A stretch of DNA of 64,000 nucleotides from Pandoraea capi (GTDB lineage Bacteria; Pseudomonadota; Gammaproteobacteria; Burkholderiales; Burkholderiaceae): positions 310,001 to 374,000 of the forward strand of contig NZ_CABPRV010000001.1 of the NCBI RefSeq assembly GCF_902459735.1, given 5' to 3'. The notes beneath the pieces were generated by a model. It worked only from the letters and a program-made list of their open reading frames with translations. It ran no database searches and was not told the origin of the DNA. This document shows positions 1 to 9,493 of the stretch, one piece after another (position 1 is the stretch's first letter; every line of letters starts with the position of its first letter). A program made the translations under genes and the position numbers.

Positions 1-459
1 CAGGCCCTCGTGGAGCGCAGCGTCCCCGTCCAGCCGTTGCTCATCCCAGTGACGTTCTTCGCCGATCCGGTGGAAATCGGCACGACGGAGGAACATCAGG
101 AGACGCTCACGGCGCTCGGCTTCGATCTCGCCGCCATGTCCCCGACTACGCTCGCCGTGCGCGCCATTCCGGCGTTGCTCGACGGCGCCGACGCCCAGGC
201 ACTCGCCCGCGCCGTGCTCGCCGACCTGCGTCAGTACGGCGGCTCGCGCGTGCTCACCGAACGTCAGCACGAGTTGCTCGGCACGCTCGCCTGCCATACG
301 GCGGTGCGCGCGAACCGGCGTCTCACGCACGAAGAGATGAACGCGCTGCTGCGTCAGATGGAAGCGACGGAGCGCGCCGATCAGTGCAATCACGGACGTC
401 CGACCTGGTACCAGCTCACGCTCGGCGACCTCGACAAATTGTTCATGCGCGGACGTTGA
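1..459 (+). CDS. mutL: DNA mismatch repair protein MutL, C-terminal part (5' end outside window)
   Basis: The reading frame is open from base 1 and gives the last 152 residues of MutL, the ATPase that couples mismatch recognition by MutS to strand incision. Visible are the C-terminal dimerisation domain features: the [13 protein letters not shown] stretch followed by [11 protein letters not shown], and the near-terminal CNHGRPTW motif typical of MutL C-termini. The N-terminal GHKL ATPase domain lies upstream of the window. miaA starts 7 nt after the stop codon, so the two are probably co-transcribed, an arrangement common in proteobacteria. Identity is secure although only a fragment is seen. 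Confidence 0.95.
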   Translation, partial: QALVERSVPVQPLLIPVTFFADPVEIGTTEEHQETLTALGFDLAAMSPTTLAVRAIPALLDGADAQALARAVLADLRQYGGSRVLTERQHELLGTLACHTAVRANRRLTHEEMNALLRQMEATERADQCNHGRPTWYQLTLGDLDKLFMRGR

Positions 460-466
460 GCGGTTC

Positions 467-1414
467 ATGAAGGCTAATTCCCCGATCGTCTGTCTGCTGG
501 GCCCGACGGCTTCCGGCAAGACCGCCGCCGCCCTCGCGCTGGCGCAGGACACCCCCATCGAGATCATCAGCGTCGACTCCGCGCTCGTCTATCGCGAGAT
601 GGATATCGGCACCGCGAAACCCAGCGCCGCCGAGCTGGCAGCCGTGCCGCATCATCTGATCGACATCATCGATCCGCGCGACGCCTACTCAGCCGCACAG
701 TTTCGCGAAGACACGCTGCGGCTCGTCGACGACATCGCCGCACGCGGACGTCGCCCGTTGCTCGTCGGCGGCACGATGCTCTACTACAAGGCGCTCACGC
801 AAGGCCTCTCGCCGCTGCCGTCGGCCGATGCCGAGGTGCGTGCCCGGCTCGACGAAGACGCCGCGCGCGACAGCTGGCCCGCGATGCATGCACGACTGGC
901 GAGTGTCGATCCGGTGACGGCCGCGCGCCTCGCACCGAACGATTCGCAGCGCATTCAACGTGCGCTGGAAATCTACGAATTGTCCGGCAAGCCGATGTCC
1001 CAATGGCTCGCCGAACAGGCGCAGACGCCACTGACGTCGTCACCGCACGCGTTCGTGCCCGTCGCCCTCGAACCGTCCGACCGTTCGGTGCTGCACGCGC
1101 GCATTGCCGAGCGGTTTCGCCTGATGCTCGCCGCCGGTTTCATCGACGAAGTCGAGCGCCTGCGCGCACGCGGCGATCTCGATCCCGGCATGCCGTCGAT
1201 GCGCTGCGTGGGCTACCGTCAGGTGTGGGAATACCTCGACGGCGAAACCGGCTACGACACGATGCGCGACAAAGGCATCTTCGCCACGCGCCAGTTATGC
1301 AAACGTCAACTCACCTGGTTGCGCTCCATGCCCGAGCGTCACATCGTCGACTGCACGGCCGCCGACGCGCCACAGCGCGCGCTCGCCACCGTCCGCGCAC
1401 TCTGGCAAGACTGA
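467..1414 (+). CDS. miaA: tRNA dimethylallyltransferase
   Basis: A 315-residue protein that transfers the dimethylallyl group from DMAPP to N6 of adenosine 37 in tRNAs reading UNN codons. Seen directly: P-loop GPTASGKT at residues 12-19, the [16 protein letters not shown] substrate-binding segment from residue 37, the GYRQVWEYL block near residue 245 and a C-terminal RQLTWLR. Length is normal for the family. It starts 7 nt downstream of mutL and is probably translated from the same mRNA. A strong hairpin without a T-run follows. Confidence 0.97.
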   Translation: MKANSPIVCLLGPTASGKTAAALALAQDTPIEIISVDSALVYREMDIGTAKPSAAELAAVPHHLIDIIDPRDAYSAAQFREDTLRLVDDIAARGRRPLLVGGTMLYYKALTQGLSPLPSADAEVRARLDEDAARDSWPAMHARLASVDPVTAARLAPNDSQRIQRALEIYELSGKPMSQWLAEQAQTPLTSSPHAFVPVALEPSDRSVLHARIAERFRLMLAAGFIDEVERLRARGDLDPGMPSMRCVGYRQVWEYLDGETGYDTMRDKGIFATRQLCKRQLTWLRSMPERHIVDCTAADAPQRALATVRALWQD

Positions 1415-1442
1415 TCGTCGGCAAGATCACCTGATGTCGCAC

Positions 1443-1466
1443 GCTTCACCGCCCCGGCGGTGAAGC
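1443..1466 (+). terminator. Hairpin after miaA (possible transcript end)
   Basis: The arms GCTTCACCGCC and GGCGGTGAAGC are exactly complementary across a 2-nt centre, 29 nt after the miaA stop. A pyrimidine-rich tract but no real T-run follows, so it may be a 3'-end stabiliser or weak terminator and not a classical intrinsic one. Confidence 0.45.
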
Positions 1467-1665
1467 CTCCTGCCCCGCTCCTTCCCGCCTGCTTCCGCCT
1501 CTTTCCCGTTCCTTTCCCGCCCGCCTCCGAGCGCCGCAACACGCCAGTCTCCATCACGGCTGCCCGGCCCGTCGCACGCGTCGAAATCTCATCGCCAGCC
1601 CGCGCCGATGCGCGTGCGCGCATCCGTTGAAACCCTGACAGCTTTCCAGTTTGCATGCCGATTTT

Positions 1666-1685
1666 GATATGCTAATTTGCATATC
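1666..1685. promoter_or_regulatory. Palindrome 1 upstream of ABC/M24 operon (candidate operator)
   Basis: GATATGC and GCATATC form perfect 7-bp arms around a 6-nt AT-only centre. It lies about 65 bp before the permease start in the only AT-rich part of the region. A regulator-binding role is inferred from position and symmetry; the LysR protein at the other end of the cluster is one possible partner, but no T-N11-A box is obvious. Confidence 0.45.
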
Positions 1686-1698
1686 AACGTTTCGATCA

Positions 1699-1712
1699 AT
1701 GCAAAATTGCAT
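1699..1712. promoter_or_regulatory. Palindrome 2 upstream of ABC/M24 operon (candidate operator)
   Basis: ATGCAA and TTGCAT form perfect 6-bp arms around AA. Its centre is 30 bp, close to three helical turns, from the centre of the palindrome at 1666-1685, and both share the TGCAWA-type half-site; another TTGCAT occurs at 1651. This spacing is what two dimers on one DNA face would need. Function is inferred. Confidence 0.45.
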
Positions 1713-1740
1713 CGAATCCACGATACCGGGAAGGGTGCCG

Positions 1741-2616
1741 ATGATGCAGACTTCGATGGAGCCGAGTGGGGTGGCGAGCGATGTGCCGAGGTTGCCGACA
1801 GGCGGCCCCCGGCGCGTGCCGCTTGCGAAATGGGCGATGCGTGCAGGCATCGCGCTGATCTATCTGTTCATGCTCAGCCCGCTGATCTTCGTCGTCTGGC
1901 TGAGCTTCTTCAAAGACGCGATCATCACCTTCCCGCCGAGCGGCTACACGCTGTCCTGGTACGTCAACGCATGGCGCAATGCTGCGTTCGCCAACGGCTT
2001 CCTGCTCTCGGTTCAACTCGCCGCCTGCGCGGCCATCGGCGGTGTGATCCTCGGCGTTGCCGCGTCGCTCGCTCTCGCCCGCTACCGTTTCCCGGGGCGG
2101 CGCACGCTCGGCAACGTATTGCTGCTGCCGCTCGTCGTGCCCGGCATCGTGGCGGGCATCGCCACCTATCTGTTCTATCTGCGCGCCGAGAACGCACTCG
2201 ACATGGACATCGTGGGCACGTTCGGCGGCCTCGTGATCGCGCACATCTGCCTGACCATTCCCTGGACGATGCGGCTTGTCGGCGCCAGCCTCGCGCAGAT
2301 TGACGGCACCATCGAAGAAGCCGCGCGCAACCTCGGCGCAGGGCCGTGGCGCACGCTGTGGCGCGTGACACTGCCGATGCTGCGTCCGGCCATCGTCGCG
2401 GCCGTGTTGTTCAGTTTCATCGTGTCGTTTGAGAACCTCGAACTCACCCTGCCGCTCGTGGGCCCGGGCAAGACGACGCTGCCCATCGCGATCATGCAGT
2501 ACCTCGAATTCAATCTCGACCCGACGATTGCGGCCGTGTCCGCCGCGCAGATCGTGTTGCTCGGCATCGTCATGCTGATCACCGATCGCTTCGTCAAACT
2601 CAGCCAGGTGATCTGA
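1741..2616 (+). CDS. ABC importer permease, PotC type
   Basis: Inner-membrane permease of 291 residues in a spermidine/putrescine-class importer. It has six hydrophobic segments, beginning with a helix around residues 30-50, and the cytoplasmic EAA loop EEAARNLGAGPWRTLWRV that docks on the ATPase. The ATG at 1741 is preferred over an upstream in-frame TTG because GGGAAGGG stands just before it and because the extension would run through palindromic regulatory DNA. The ATPase gene starts one base after the stop codon. The substrate cannot be deduced from the permease. Confidence 0.88.
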   Translation: MMQTSMEPSGVASDVPRLPTGGPRRVPLAKWAMRAGIALIYLFMLSPLIFVVWLSFFKDAIITFPPSGYTLSWYVNAWRNAAFANGFLLSVQLAACAAIGGVILGVAASLALARYRFPGRRTLGNVLLLPLVVPGIVAGIATYLFYLRAENALDMDIVGTFGGLVIAHICLTIPWTMRLVGASLAQIDGTIEEAARNLGAGPWRTLWRVTLPMLRPAIVAAVLFSFIVSFENLELTLPLVGPGKTTLPIAIMQYLEFNLDPTIAAVSAAQIVLLGIVMLITDRFVKLSQVI

Positions 2617-2617
2617 C

Positions 2618-3679
<1,062 letters not shown>

Positions 3680-3784
3680 CGACGCCGCTACCGCATTCAC
3701 GCTTCATACCCGCTTCATACCCGCTGCATTCACGCTTCGACCCATGCCTTGGCCCCGACGGCCAACGTTTAGAAGGATGACGAC

Positions 3785-4849
3785 ATGACGCACGCCCTGA
3801 ACCGCCGCACGTTCCTCAAGACCGCCTCCGGTCTGGTGATCGCCCCCACGCTCGGGCTGGACGCCCTCTCGGCCTACGCGGCCGACGCGTGTCCGAACGT
3901 GGTCGTCGGCACCTGGGGCGGCGACTATCTGAACCTGCTCGAACAGAACATCGGCAAGCCGATCATCGAAGCCGCCGGCGGCAAGGTCACGTACGACTCG
4001 GCCGATCAGGTCGGGCGCATGACCAAGCTGCGCGCGGAGAAGGCGTCGCGTCGCGGCTCGCTCGACGTCGCCTGTCTGGCCGACCTCGACATGTACGACA
4101 TCAACCGCTCGGGCATTCTGGAGACAGTCGACGCCAAGCTCGTGCCGAATCTGGCGAACACGCTCGACGCCCTGCGCCGTCCGTACTCGATCCCGCACAT
4201 CTTCAGTGCGATGGTGATCGTCTACAACCCGGAGAAGCTCGGCACGAAGCCCGACTCGTTCACGGCAGCGCTCGATCCGAAGCTCAAGGGCAAAGTCGGC
4301 TTCTCCGACATTCTCTACAACTTCAACGTGGTGAGCAGCTCGCTCGCGGCAGGTCACAAAGACGGTGACATGGCCGGCGGCGTGCAGTTCCTGCGCGAGT
4401 TGCGCAAGACGCAACAGCCCAAGGTCTATCCGTCGAACGAAGCCGTGGCATCGGCGCTCAAGAGCGGTGACATCTGGTTCACGTGCATGTGGAAAGCGCG
4501 CGCACTGCAATGGAAGAAGGCGGGCGTGCCCATCGATTACGTGGTGCCGAAGGAAGGCGCGGTGCCGGTGACGTTCGAGGCCGCCGTGCCGAAGAACTCC
4601 CAGTCCAAACCGTGCGGTTTCAACTATCTGAACGCCATGCTCGATCCGCGCGCGCAGATCGGTTTTGCGGAGACGATGGGTTATGCCCCGACGGTGAAGA
4701 ATGCGAATCTGCCCCCGGCGCTGGCGCAGACGGTGGGCTTCACGAACGCCGAACTCGACCGCATGGTCAAGCTCGATTACGCACGCTTCACTGCCGACAA
4801 GCCCGCGTTGCTCGACTTCTGGAACAAGGAATTCAAGGTGGGGCTGTGA
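3785..4849 (+). CDS. ABC importer substrate-binding protein, PotD-like, Tat signal
   Basis: A 354-residue periplasmic solute receptor of the spermidine/putrescine class. The N-terminus carries a twin-arginine motif, NRRTFLK at residues 6-12, then a modestly hydrophobic stretch and a likely SAYA|AD cleavage site near residue 35, so export in folded form by Tat is predicted. The mature protein opens with VVVGTWGGDYLNLLEQN, typical of the family. The gene follows the ATPase after 105 nt and is preceded by AGAAGGA. Its stop codon overlaps the start of the second permease. The ligand is unknown. Confidence 0.88.
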   Translation: MTHALNRRTFLKTASGLVIAPTLGLDALSAYAADACPNVVVGTWGGDYLNLLEQNIGKPIIEAAGGKVTYDSADQVGRMTKLRAEKASRRGSLDVACLADLDMYDINRSGILETVDAKLVPNLANTLDALRRPYSIPHIFSAMVIVYNPEKLGTKPDSFTAALDPKLKGKVGFSDILYNFNVVSSSLAAGHKDGDMAGGVQFLRELRKTQQPKVYPSNEAVASALKSGDIWFTCMWKARALQWKKAGVPIDYVVPKEGAVPVTFEAAVPKNSQSKPCGFNYLNAMLDPRAQIGFAETMGYAPTVKNANLPPALAQTVGFTNAELDRMVKLDYARFTADKPALLDFWNKEFKVGL

Positions 4850-5808
4850 GCGTTGCCGACTCCCCATCGTCACCGGAACCCGCGATGACTTCGCGTCTTA
4901 ACGAAGCCGCCTCCGCCGATAGGGCCGACGCCGCGCGTGCACGACGCGCCCTCAAGGGCGCGTTCACTGGCGGGTCGCTCGCCGCGCCCGCCACGCTCGT
5001 CGTGCTGCTGGTGATCGTGTTGCCGGGATTGCAACTGGTGCGCTACAGCTTCAACCGGTTCGATCCCGTCGACATGATGCAGGCCGCGCTCACCGGCGCG
5101 AACTACGTCAAGTTCTTCACCGACCCATACTACCTGTCGGTGCTGTGGACGACGATCAAGATCGCCTCGCTGTGCACCGGGCTCGCGCTCGTATTCGGCT
5201 TTCCGGTGGCGTACGTGCTCGCGCGTACGCAGAGTCGCTTCAAGAGTCTGCTCGTCATGCTGCTGGTGTTCCCGCTGCTCGTGGGCAACGTGGTGCGGGC
5301 GGCGGGCTGGATGGTGATGCTCGGCAACGCGGGCTTCGTCAATTCGCTGCTCGTGTCGCTGGGCATCGTGTCGCAGCCGGTGCGTCTGCTGTACACGCCG
5401 TTCGCGGTCGTCATCGGCACCACGGCCGTGGTGTTGCCGTACATGATCCTCACGTTGCAAAGCGTGCTCGAAGGCATGGACTTCTCGGTCGAGGAAGCCG
5501 CGCGCAATCTCGGGGCGACCTTCCGCCAGACGCTCACCCGCGTGATCCTGCCGATGGCCGCGCCGGGCATCGCGGCGGGCACCATGCTCGTGTTCATTCT
5601 GTGCATGAACGCCTATGCCACGCCGGTGCTGCTCGGCGGTACCGGCATCACGATGATGACGCCCTCGATCTACGACCAGATCGCCAAAGCCAACAACTGG
5701 CCGTTCGGCGCGGTGCTCTCCATCGTGTCGATGGTCGTGACGTTCGCCCTGGCCATCGCCTCGCACTGGGTCATCCAACGCCGTTATGCGAAAACGATGA
5801 TGACCTGA
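4846..5808 (+). CDS. ABC importer permease, PotB type
   Basis: Second membrane subunit of the importer, about 320 residues. The chosen start is GTG at 4846, overlapping the stop of the binding-protein gene (GTGA); an ATG at 4885 would give 307 residues and is an alternative. After a polar N-terminus come six membrane helices, the first near LAAPATLVVLLVIVLPG, and the EAA loop EEAARNLGATFRQTLTRV. It forms the heterodimeric channel with the PotC-type subunit encoded at 1741-2616. Confidence 0.88.
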   Translation: MSVADSPSSPEPAMTSRLNEAASADRADAARARRALKGAFTGGSLAAPATLVVLLVIVLPGLQLVRYSFNRFDPVDMMQAALTGANYVKFFTDPYYLSVLWTTIKIASLCTGLALVFGFPVAYVLARTQSRFKSLLVMLLVFPLLVGNVVRAAGWMVMLGNAGFVNSLLVSLGIVSQPVRLLYTPFAVVIGTTAVVLPYMILTLQSVLEGMDFSVEEAARNLGATFRQTLTRVILPMAAPGIAAGTMLVFILCMNAYATPVLLGGTGITMMTPSIYDQIAKANNWPFGAVLSIVSMVVTFALAIASHWVIQRRYAKTMMT

Positions 5809-5867
5809 CGCTACGCACACTGCCCCGTTTGTCCCCCATTCGACATCAAGGAATCAAGGACTTCGCC

Positions 5868-7064
5868 ATGCCGACTCTCTCCGATGCCACACGTCAGTAT
5901 CGTCGCGCGCTGATGAACGATCTGATGGACCGCACGCGCGTCGATGCGCTCGTGTTCACCGCTGCCGACTTCTTTCAATGGGCCACCAACTTTCACGTCG
6001 ACGTGCAGACGTGGGAGCGCCCCATCGCGGTTTGCGTGCCGCGTAACGGCGAGCCGTTCGCCGTGATGAACGAACTCTCCACGCATCATCTGATGATGGC
6101 GCGCGAGCGTCACCATCTGTGGCTCGATCTGGATCGCGTCACGCTGTACGCCGAGCATCCGCGCGTGACGCAACGTCAACCGCTGCTGGCCGAAGTCCCT
6201 GCACTCATTGCCGACACGTTGCGTGCGGCGGGTCTCGGCGGATCGCGCATCGGTGTCGACGCCGCGGGCGGTCCGCTCGCCCGCGCAGGCGCGATGCTGC
6301 CCGACGCGAAGCTCGTGCCGATGCTCGCCGACATGCGCGGCCTGCGCTGGGTCAAGCACGCGGAGGAGATCGCCATCATGCGCGCTGCCGCCGAGCTGGC
6401 CGACTGGGTGCAGGACCGGTATCGCGAGAACATCCGCCCCGGGCGCCTCGTGCAGGAACTCGATTACTCGATGGCCGCGCTCATGGTCACCGAAGGGGCG
6501 AAGCGCTTTCCCGGCGAGAACCTCGAAGTCATGCGTTGCTGGACACTCTCCGGCCCGGCATCCGCATCGCCCCATGGCGACGGCGCATCGTGCGGCGCGC
6601 GCTTCAGCGAGGGCGACGGCATGGTCAACATCGTGATCCCGCGCCTGAATGGCCTCGTCATCGAGAACGAGCGCACGTGGTTCTGCGGCAAACCGTCGAG
6701 CGATCAGGCGCGCTTCTTCGAAGTGGCGCGGGCCGCCAACGACGCTGCGGTGAACGCCGCCGTGACCGGCAAACCGGTGTCGGGCATCGACGCCGCCGCT
6801 CAGGCCGTCATCGAGAAGGCGGGGTGCGGCGAGTACATCCGCCATCGCACGGGCCACGGCATGGGCATCATCGGTCACGAGTATCCCGACGACATGGCGT
6901 TCAACCATCGGCCGCTGCTGGCGAACGAAGTCTATTCGGCGGAGCCGGGCATCTACGTGTACGGCCTGGGTGGCTTCCGTCTCGACGATTCGGTCGTTAC
7001 GGGCGATACGCCGGTGATGCTCACGAACACACCGCGCACGCTCGCGCACGCCACCATCGCTTAA
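5868..7064 (+). CDS. M24-family hydrolase (creatinase/prolidase-like)
   Basis: A 398-residue pita-bread-fold protein: an N-terminal creatinase-like domain (residues 1-150 approx.) and a C-terminal M24 catalytic domain. Visible motifs are the histidine segment TGHGMGIIGHE near residue 330 and the glutamate segment SAEPGIYVYG. The aspartate segment that normally reads like D-x-G...D-x-T-R is replaced by IPRLNGLVIENERT, and the last ligand position reads FRLDD where FRxED is usual. So two of five canonical metal ligands look absent and one changed, as in creatinase, which works without metal. Position between an importer and an amidohydrolase suggests hydrolysis of the imported compound. Substrate unknown; family assignment firm. 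Confidence 0.85.
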   Translation: MPTLSDATRQYRRALMNDLMDRTRVDALVFTAADFFQWATNFHVDVQTWERPIAVCVPRNGEPFAVMNELSTHHLMMARERHHLWLDLDRVTLYAEHPRVTQRQPLLAEVPALIADTLRAAGLGGSRIGVDAAGGPLARAGAMLPDAKLVPMLADMRGLRWVKHAEEIAIMRAAAELADWVQDRYRENIRPGRLVQELDYSMAALMVTEGAKRFPGENLEVMRCWTLSGPASASPHGDGASCGARFSEGDGMVNIVIPRLNGLVIENERTWFCGKPSSDQARFFEVARAANDAAVNAAVTGKPVSGIDAAAQAVIEKAGCGEYIRHRTGHGMGIIGHEYPDDMAFNHRPLLANEVYSAEPGIYVYGLGGFRLDDSVVTGDTPVMLTNTPRTLAHATIA

Positions 7065-7123
7065 GTCGCGCCGCCCCGTACCCACAAGAACTAGCGAGAC
7101 CCTACGGTCCCGGAGGAGAGGTC

Positions 7124-8365
7124 ATGGAGTCGATTCTGCTGTCGAACTGTGCGTTGCTGGACCCGGTCAAGGGCGAGCTTCGCGAAGACCATGCGGTGCT
7201 GATCGAAAACGGCCGCATCAAGGAAGTGTCCGACAAACCGATCCGGGCGACGTCTGCCCGCGAGATCGATGCCCACGGGCGTACCGTCATGCCGGGTCTC
7301 ATCGATCTGCATGTGCACGTGCATGCCACACAACTGAATCTGTCGGCACAGGCGCATCTGCCGAACGTGCTCGTCACGCTCAAGTCCGTGCCGATTCTGC
7401 AAGGCATGCTGCGGCGCGGCTTCACCACCGTGCGAGATGCCGGCGGCGCCGGTCACGCCATCAAGCACGCGGTGGAGAGCGGTCTGGCGGAGGGGCCGCG
7501 ACTGTTCGTGTCGGGCCGCGCCATCAGCCAGACCGGCGGGCACGGCGACGGACGCCCGCGCACCGACTACATCGGCACCGATGGGCCGTGTCCGTGTTGC
7601 GTGCGCGTCGGCGCGCTGTCGCGTGTGGCGGACGGCGTGGACGAAGTGCGCCGCGCCGTGCGCGAAGAACTGCAAATGGGCGCGGACCAGATCAAGATCA
7701 TGGCGTCAGGCGGTGTGGCGTCGCCCACCGATCCCGTAGGCGCCTGGGGCTACTCCGAAGACGAGATTCGCGCCATCGTCGCCGAGGCGCGTGCACGCGG
7801 CACGTACGTACTCGCCCATGCCTACACGGCGCAGGCCATCGAACGCGCGGTGCGTTGCGGCGTTCGCACCATCGAGCACGGCAATCTCGTCGATGAACCC
7901 ACGGCACGTTACATGGCCGAACAAGGCGCTTATGTGGTGCCGACACTCGTGACCTACGACGCGCTCGCGAACGAAGGCAAGTCGCTCGGTCTGCCGGACG
8001 ACAGCGTCGCGAAGATCGCCGACGTGCACGCCGCCGGCCTGCGCTCGCTGGAGATTTTCCGTGAGGCGGGTGTGAAGATGGGCTACGGCTCGGACCTGCT
8101 CGGCGAGTCGCAACGTCTGCAAAGCGACGAATTCCGTCTGCGCGCCGAGGTGCTCTCGCCGGCGGAGATTCTGCGCAGTGCGACGGTGGTCGGCGCCGAG
8201 GTGCTCGGCCAGTCGGGACAATTGGGCGAGATCGTGCCCGGCGCGCACGCCGACGTGCTGATCGTCGATGGCAATCCCCTCGCCTCGCTCGACTGCCTGC
8301 TCGGACAGGGCGAACGGATTCCGATGGTGATGAAGGGCGGTAAAATCCACGCTTTCGCGCTGTAA
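7124..8365 (+). CDS. Metal-dependent amidohydrolase (imidazolonepropionase/Xaa-Pro dipeptidase-like)
   Basis: A 413-residue cytoplasmic hydrolase of the amidohydrolase superfamily. Metal-binding motifs are visible in order: HVHVH at residues 63-67, the lysine in KIMASGG, the histidines in LAHAYTAQA and RTIEHGN, and the aspartate in YGSDLLG. Relatives in this subgroup include carboxypeptidases acting on Xaa-Arg/Lys or Xaa-Pro dipeptides, so a dipeptide or cyclic amide substrate is plausible. The ATG is preceded by a very strong GGAGGAGAGG site. It follows the M24 gene by 59 nt and probably acts in the same pathway. Confidence 0.85.
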   Translation: MESILLSNCALLDPVKGELREDHAVLIENGRIKEVSDKPIRATSAREIDAHGRTVMPGLIDLHVHVHATQLNLSAQAHLPNVLVTLKSVPILQGMLRRGFTTVRDAGGAGHAIKHAVESGLAEGPRLFVSGRAISQTGGHGDGRPRTDYIGTDGPCPCCVRVGALSRVADGVDEVRRAVREELQMGADQIKIMASGGVASPTDPVGAWGYSEDEIRAIVAEARARGTYVLAHAYTAQAIERAVRCGVRTIEHGNLVDEPTARYMAEQGAYVVPTLVTYDALANEGKSLGLPDDSVAKIADVHAAGLRSLEIFREAGVKMGYGSDLLGESQRLQSDEFRLRAEVLSPAEILRSATVVGAEVLGQSGQLGEIVPGAHADVLIVDGNPLASLDCLLGQGERIPMVMKGGKIHAFAL

Positions 8366-8531
8366 GGCGCGTGCTGCAACGGCGTTCGGACATTCTGGGC
8401 ACGCGGACGTCAGGACAACGGGCAAGACGATGCACAGGCCACGGCGCGCAGCAGTTGGGCGCGTCGGTGCGACGGCCCCCGTACGTCCTTTCCGGCACGC
8501 ACTCTCACGCCAACCCTTCCGTGGAGAATCG

Positions 8532-9446
8532 ATGGATTTCCGGCACATCGACGCCTTTCGTGCGCTGATGCTCACGCGCACGACCACCAAAGCGGCACAG
8601 GTGCTCGGCACGTCGCAGTCTGCGGTGAGCCGTCTCGTCGCCGATCTCGAACGCTCGACGCGCCTCACGTTGTTCGACCGCGCCCGTGGCCGCCTCGAAC
8701 CCACGGTGGAGGCGTTTGCGTTGTTCGAGGAAGTCGAGCGGCGCTACGCCGGGCTGGAGAACATCCGCGAATTTGCGCTGAATCTGCGCAATCCCGACAA
8801 GGCGCTCATTCGCGTGGGTTCAGTGGTGTCGTTCGGGCTGGGGTATTTCGCTCGCGTCATGGCCGGCTATCGTGCGGTGCATCCGAGCGTGCAACTCGCG
8901 CTCATTACCGGCGCGTCGGATCTGATTCGCGATCAGGTCGTCACCCGTCAGCTCGCACTCGGCCTGCTGACCGATACGCGCGACGTGGCCGCCACCGATG
9001 CCGTGTCGTTCGCGAAACTCGATGCGATCTGCGCGTTGCCCGCCGGGCATGCGCTCGCGCGCAAGAAGGTCGTGCGTCTGGCCGATCTGAAGGGGCAACC
9101 GATTCTGTCGTACGAACCGACGGATATGGTGCGCTGGGGCATGGATCAGTTGTTCATCGACGGACAATTGCATGAGCAGGTCGTCGCCACCGCGCGCTAT
9201 TCGGTGAACATCGCGACGATGGTCAAGGAGAATGTCGGCATCGGCCTGCTGCATCCCGTTGCCGCTTACGACTTCCTCGACTCCGATCTCGTGCTGCGCC
9301 GCTTCGAGCCGTCGATGCCGTTTCACACCCTTCGCATCACCCCGCGCGGCGCGGCGCCCACCGCACAGATCGATGACCTCGTGCGCGTGATGGAAACCAC
9401 GCTCGACGACGTGATGCACGCCGTGGAATCCCGCATGAAGCGCTGA
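8532..9446 (+). CDS. LysR-family transcriptional regulator
   Basis: A 304-residue LysR regulator. The N-terminal winged helix-turn-helix includes TTTKAAQVLGTSQSAVSRLV (residues about 17-36), followed by the linker helix and a periplasmic-binding-protein-like effector domain. The start ATG at 8532 is preceded by GGAGA; upstream in-frame codons are ignored because LysR proteins begin right before this helix. It lies downstream of, and on the same strand as, the importer-hydrolase genes, so it is the likely local regulator although the usual divergent arrangement is absent. Confidence 0.92.
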   Translation: MDFRHIDAFRALMLTRTTTKAAQVLGTSQSAVSRLVADLERSTRLTLFDRARGRLEPTVEAFALFEEVERRYAGLENIREFALNLRNPDKALIRVGSVVSFGLGYFARVMAGYRAVHPSVQLALITGASDLIRDQVVTRQLALGLLTDTRDVAATDAVSFAKLDAICALPAGHALARKKVVRLADLKGQPILSYEPTDMVRWGMDQLFIDGQLHEQVVATARYSVNIATMVKENVGIGLLHPVAAYDFLDSDLVLRRFEPSMPFHTLRITPRGAAPTAQIDDLVRVMETTLDDVMHAVESRMKR

Positions 9447-9493
9447 TGCATGGATGTGCGAACGTGCGCCAAGGCACGACACGTGCACGACGC

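Larger units (their letters stand above)
1415..1740. other. Intergenic region miaA - ABC importer
   Basis: These 326 bases hold no convincing gene. They contain the post-miaA hairpin, a pyrimidine-rich tract at about 1463-1530, and an AT-rich stretch at 1651-1715 carrying two palindromes (listed separately). A TTG codon at 1651 would extend the first permease upstream, but that extension is polar, AT-rich and crosses the palindromes, so I treat this as regulatory DNA. Confidence 0.6.

Noticed and set aside
1651-1740. TTG-initiated extension of the first permease
   Set aside because: It crosses two palindromes in AT-rich DNA, while the ATG at 1741 has a good ribosome site and gives a normal-length permease.
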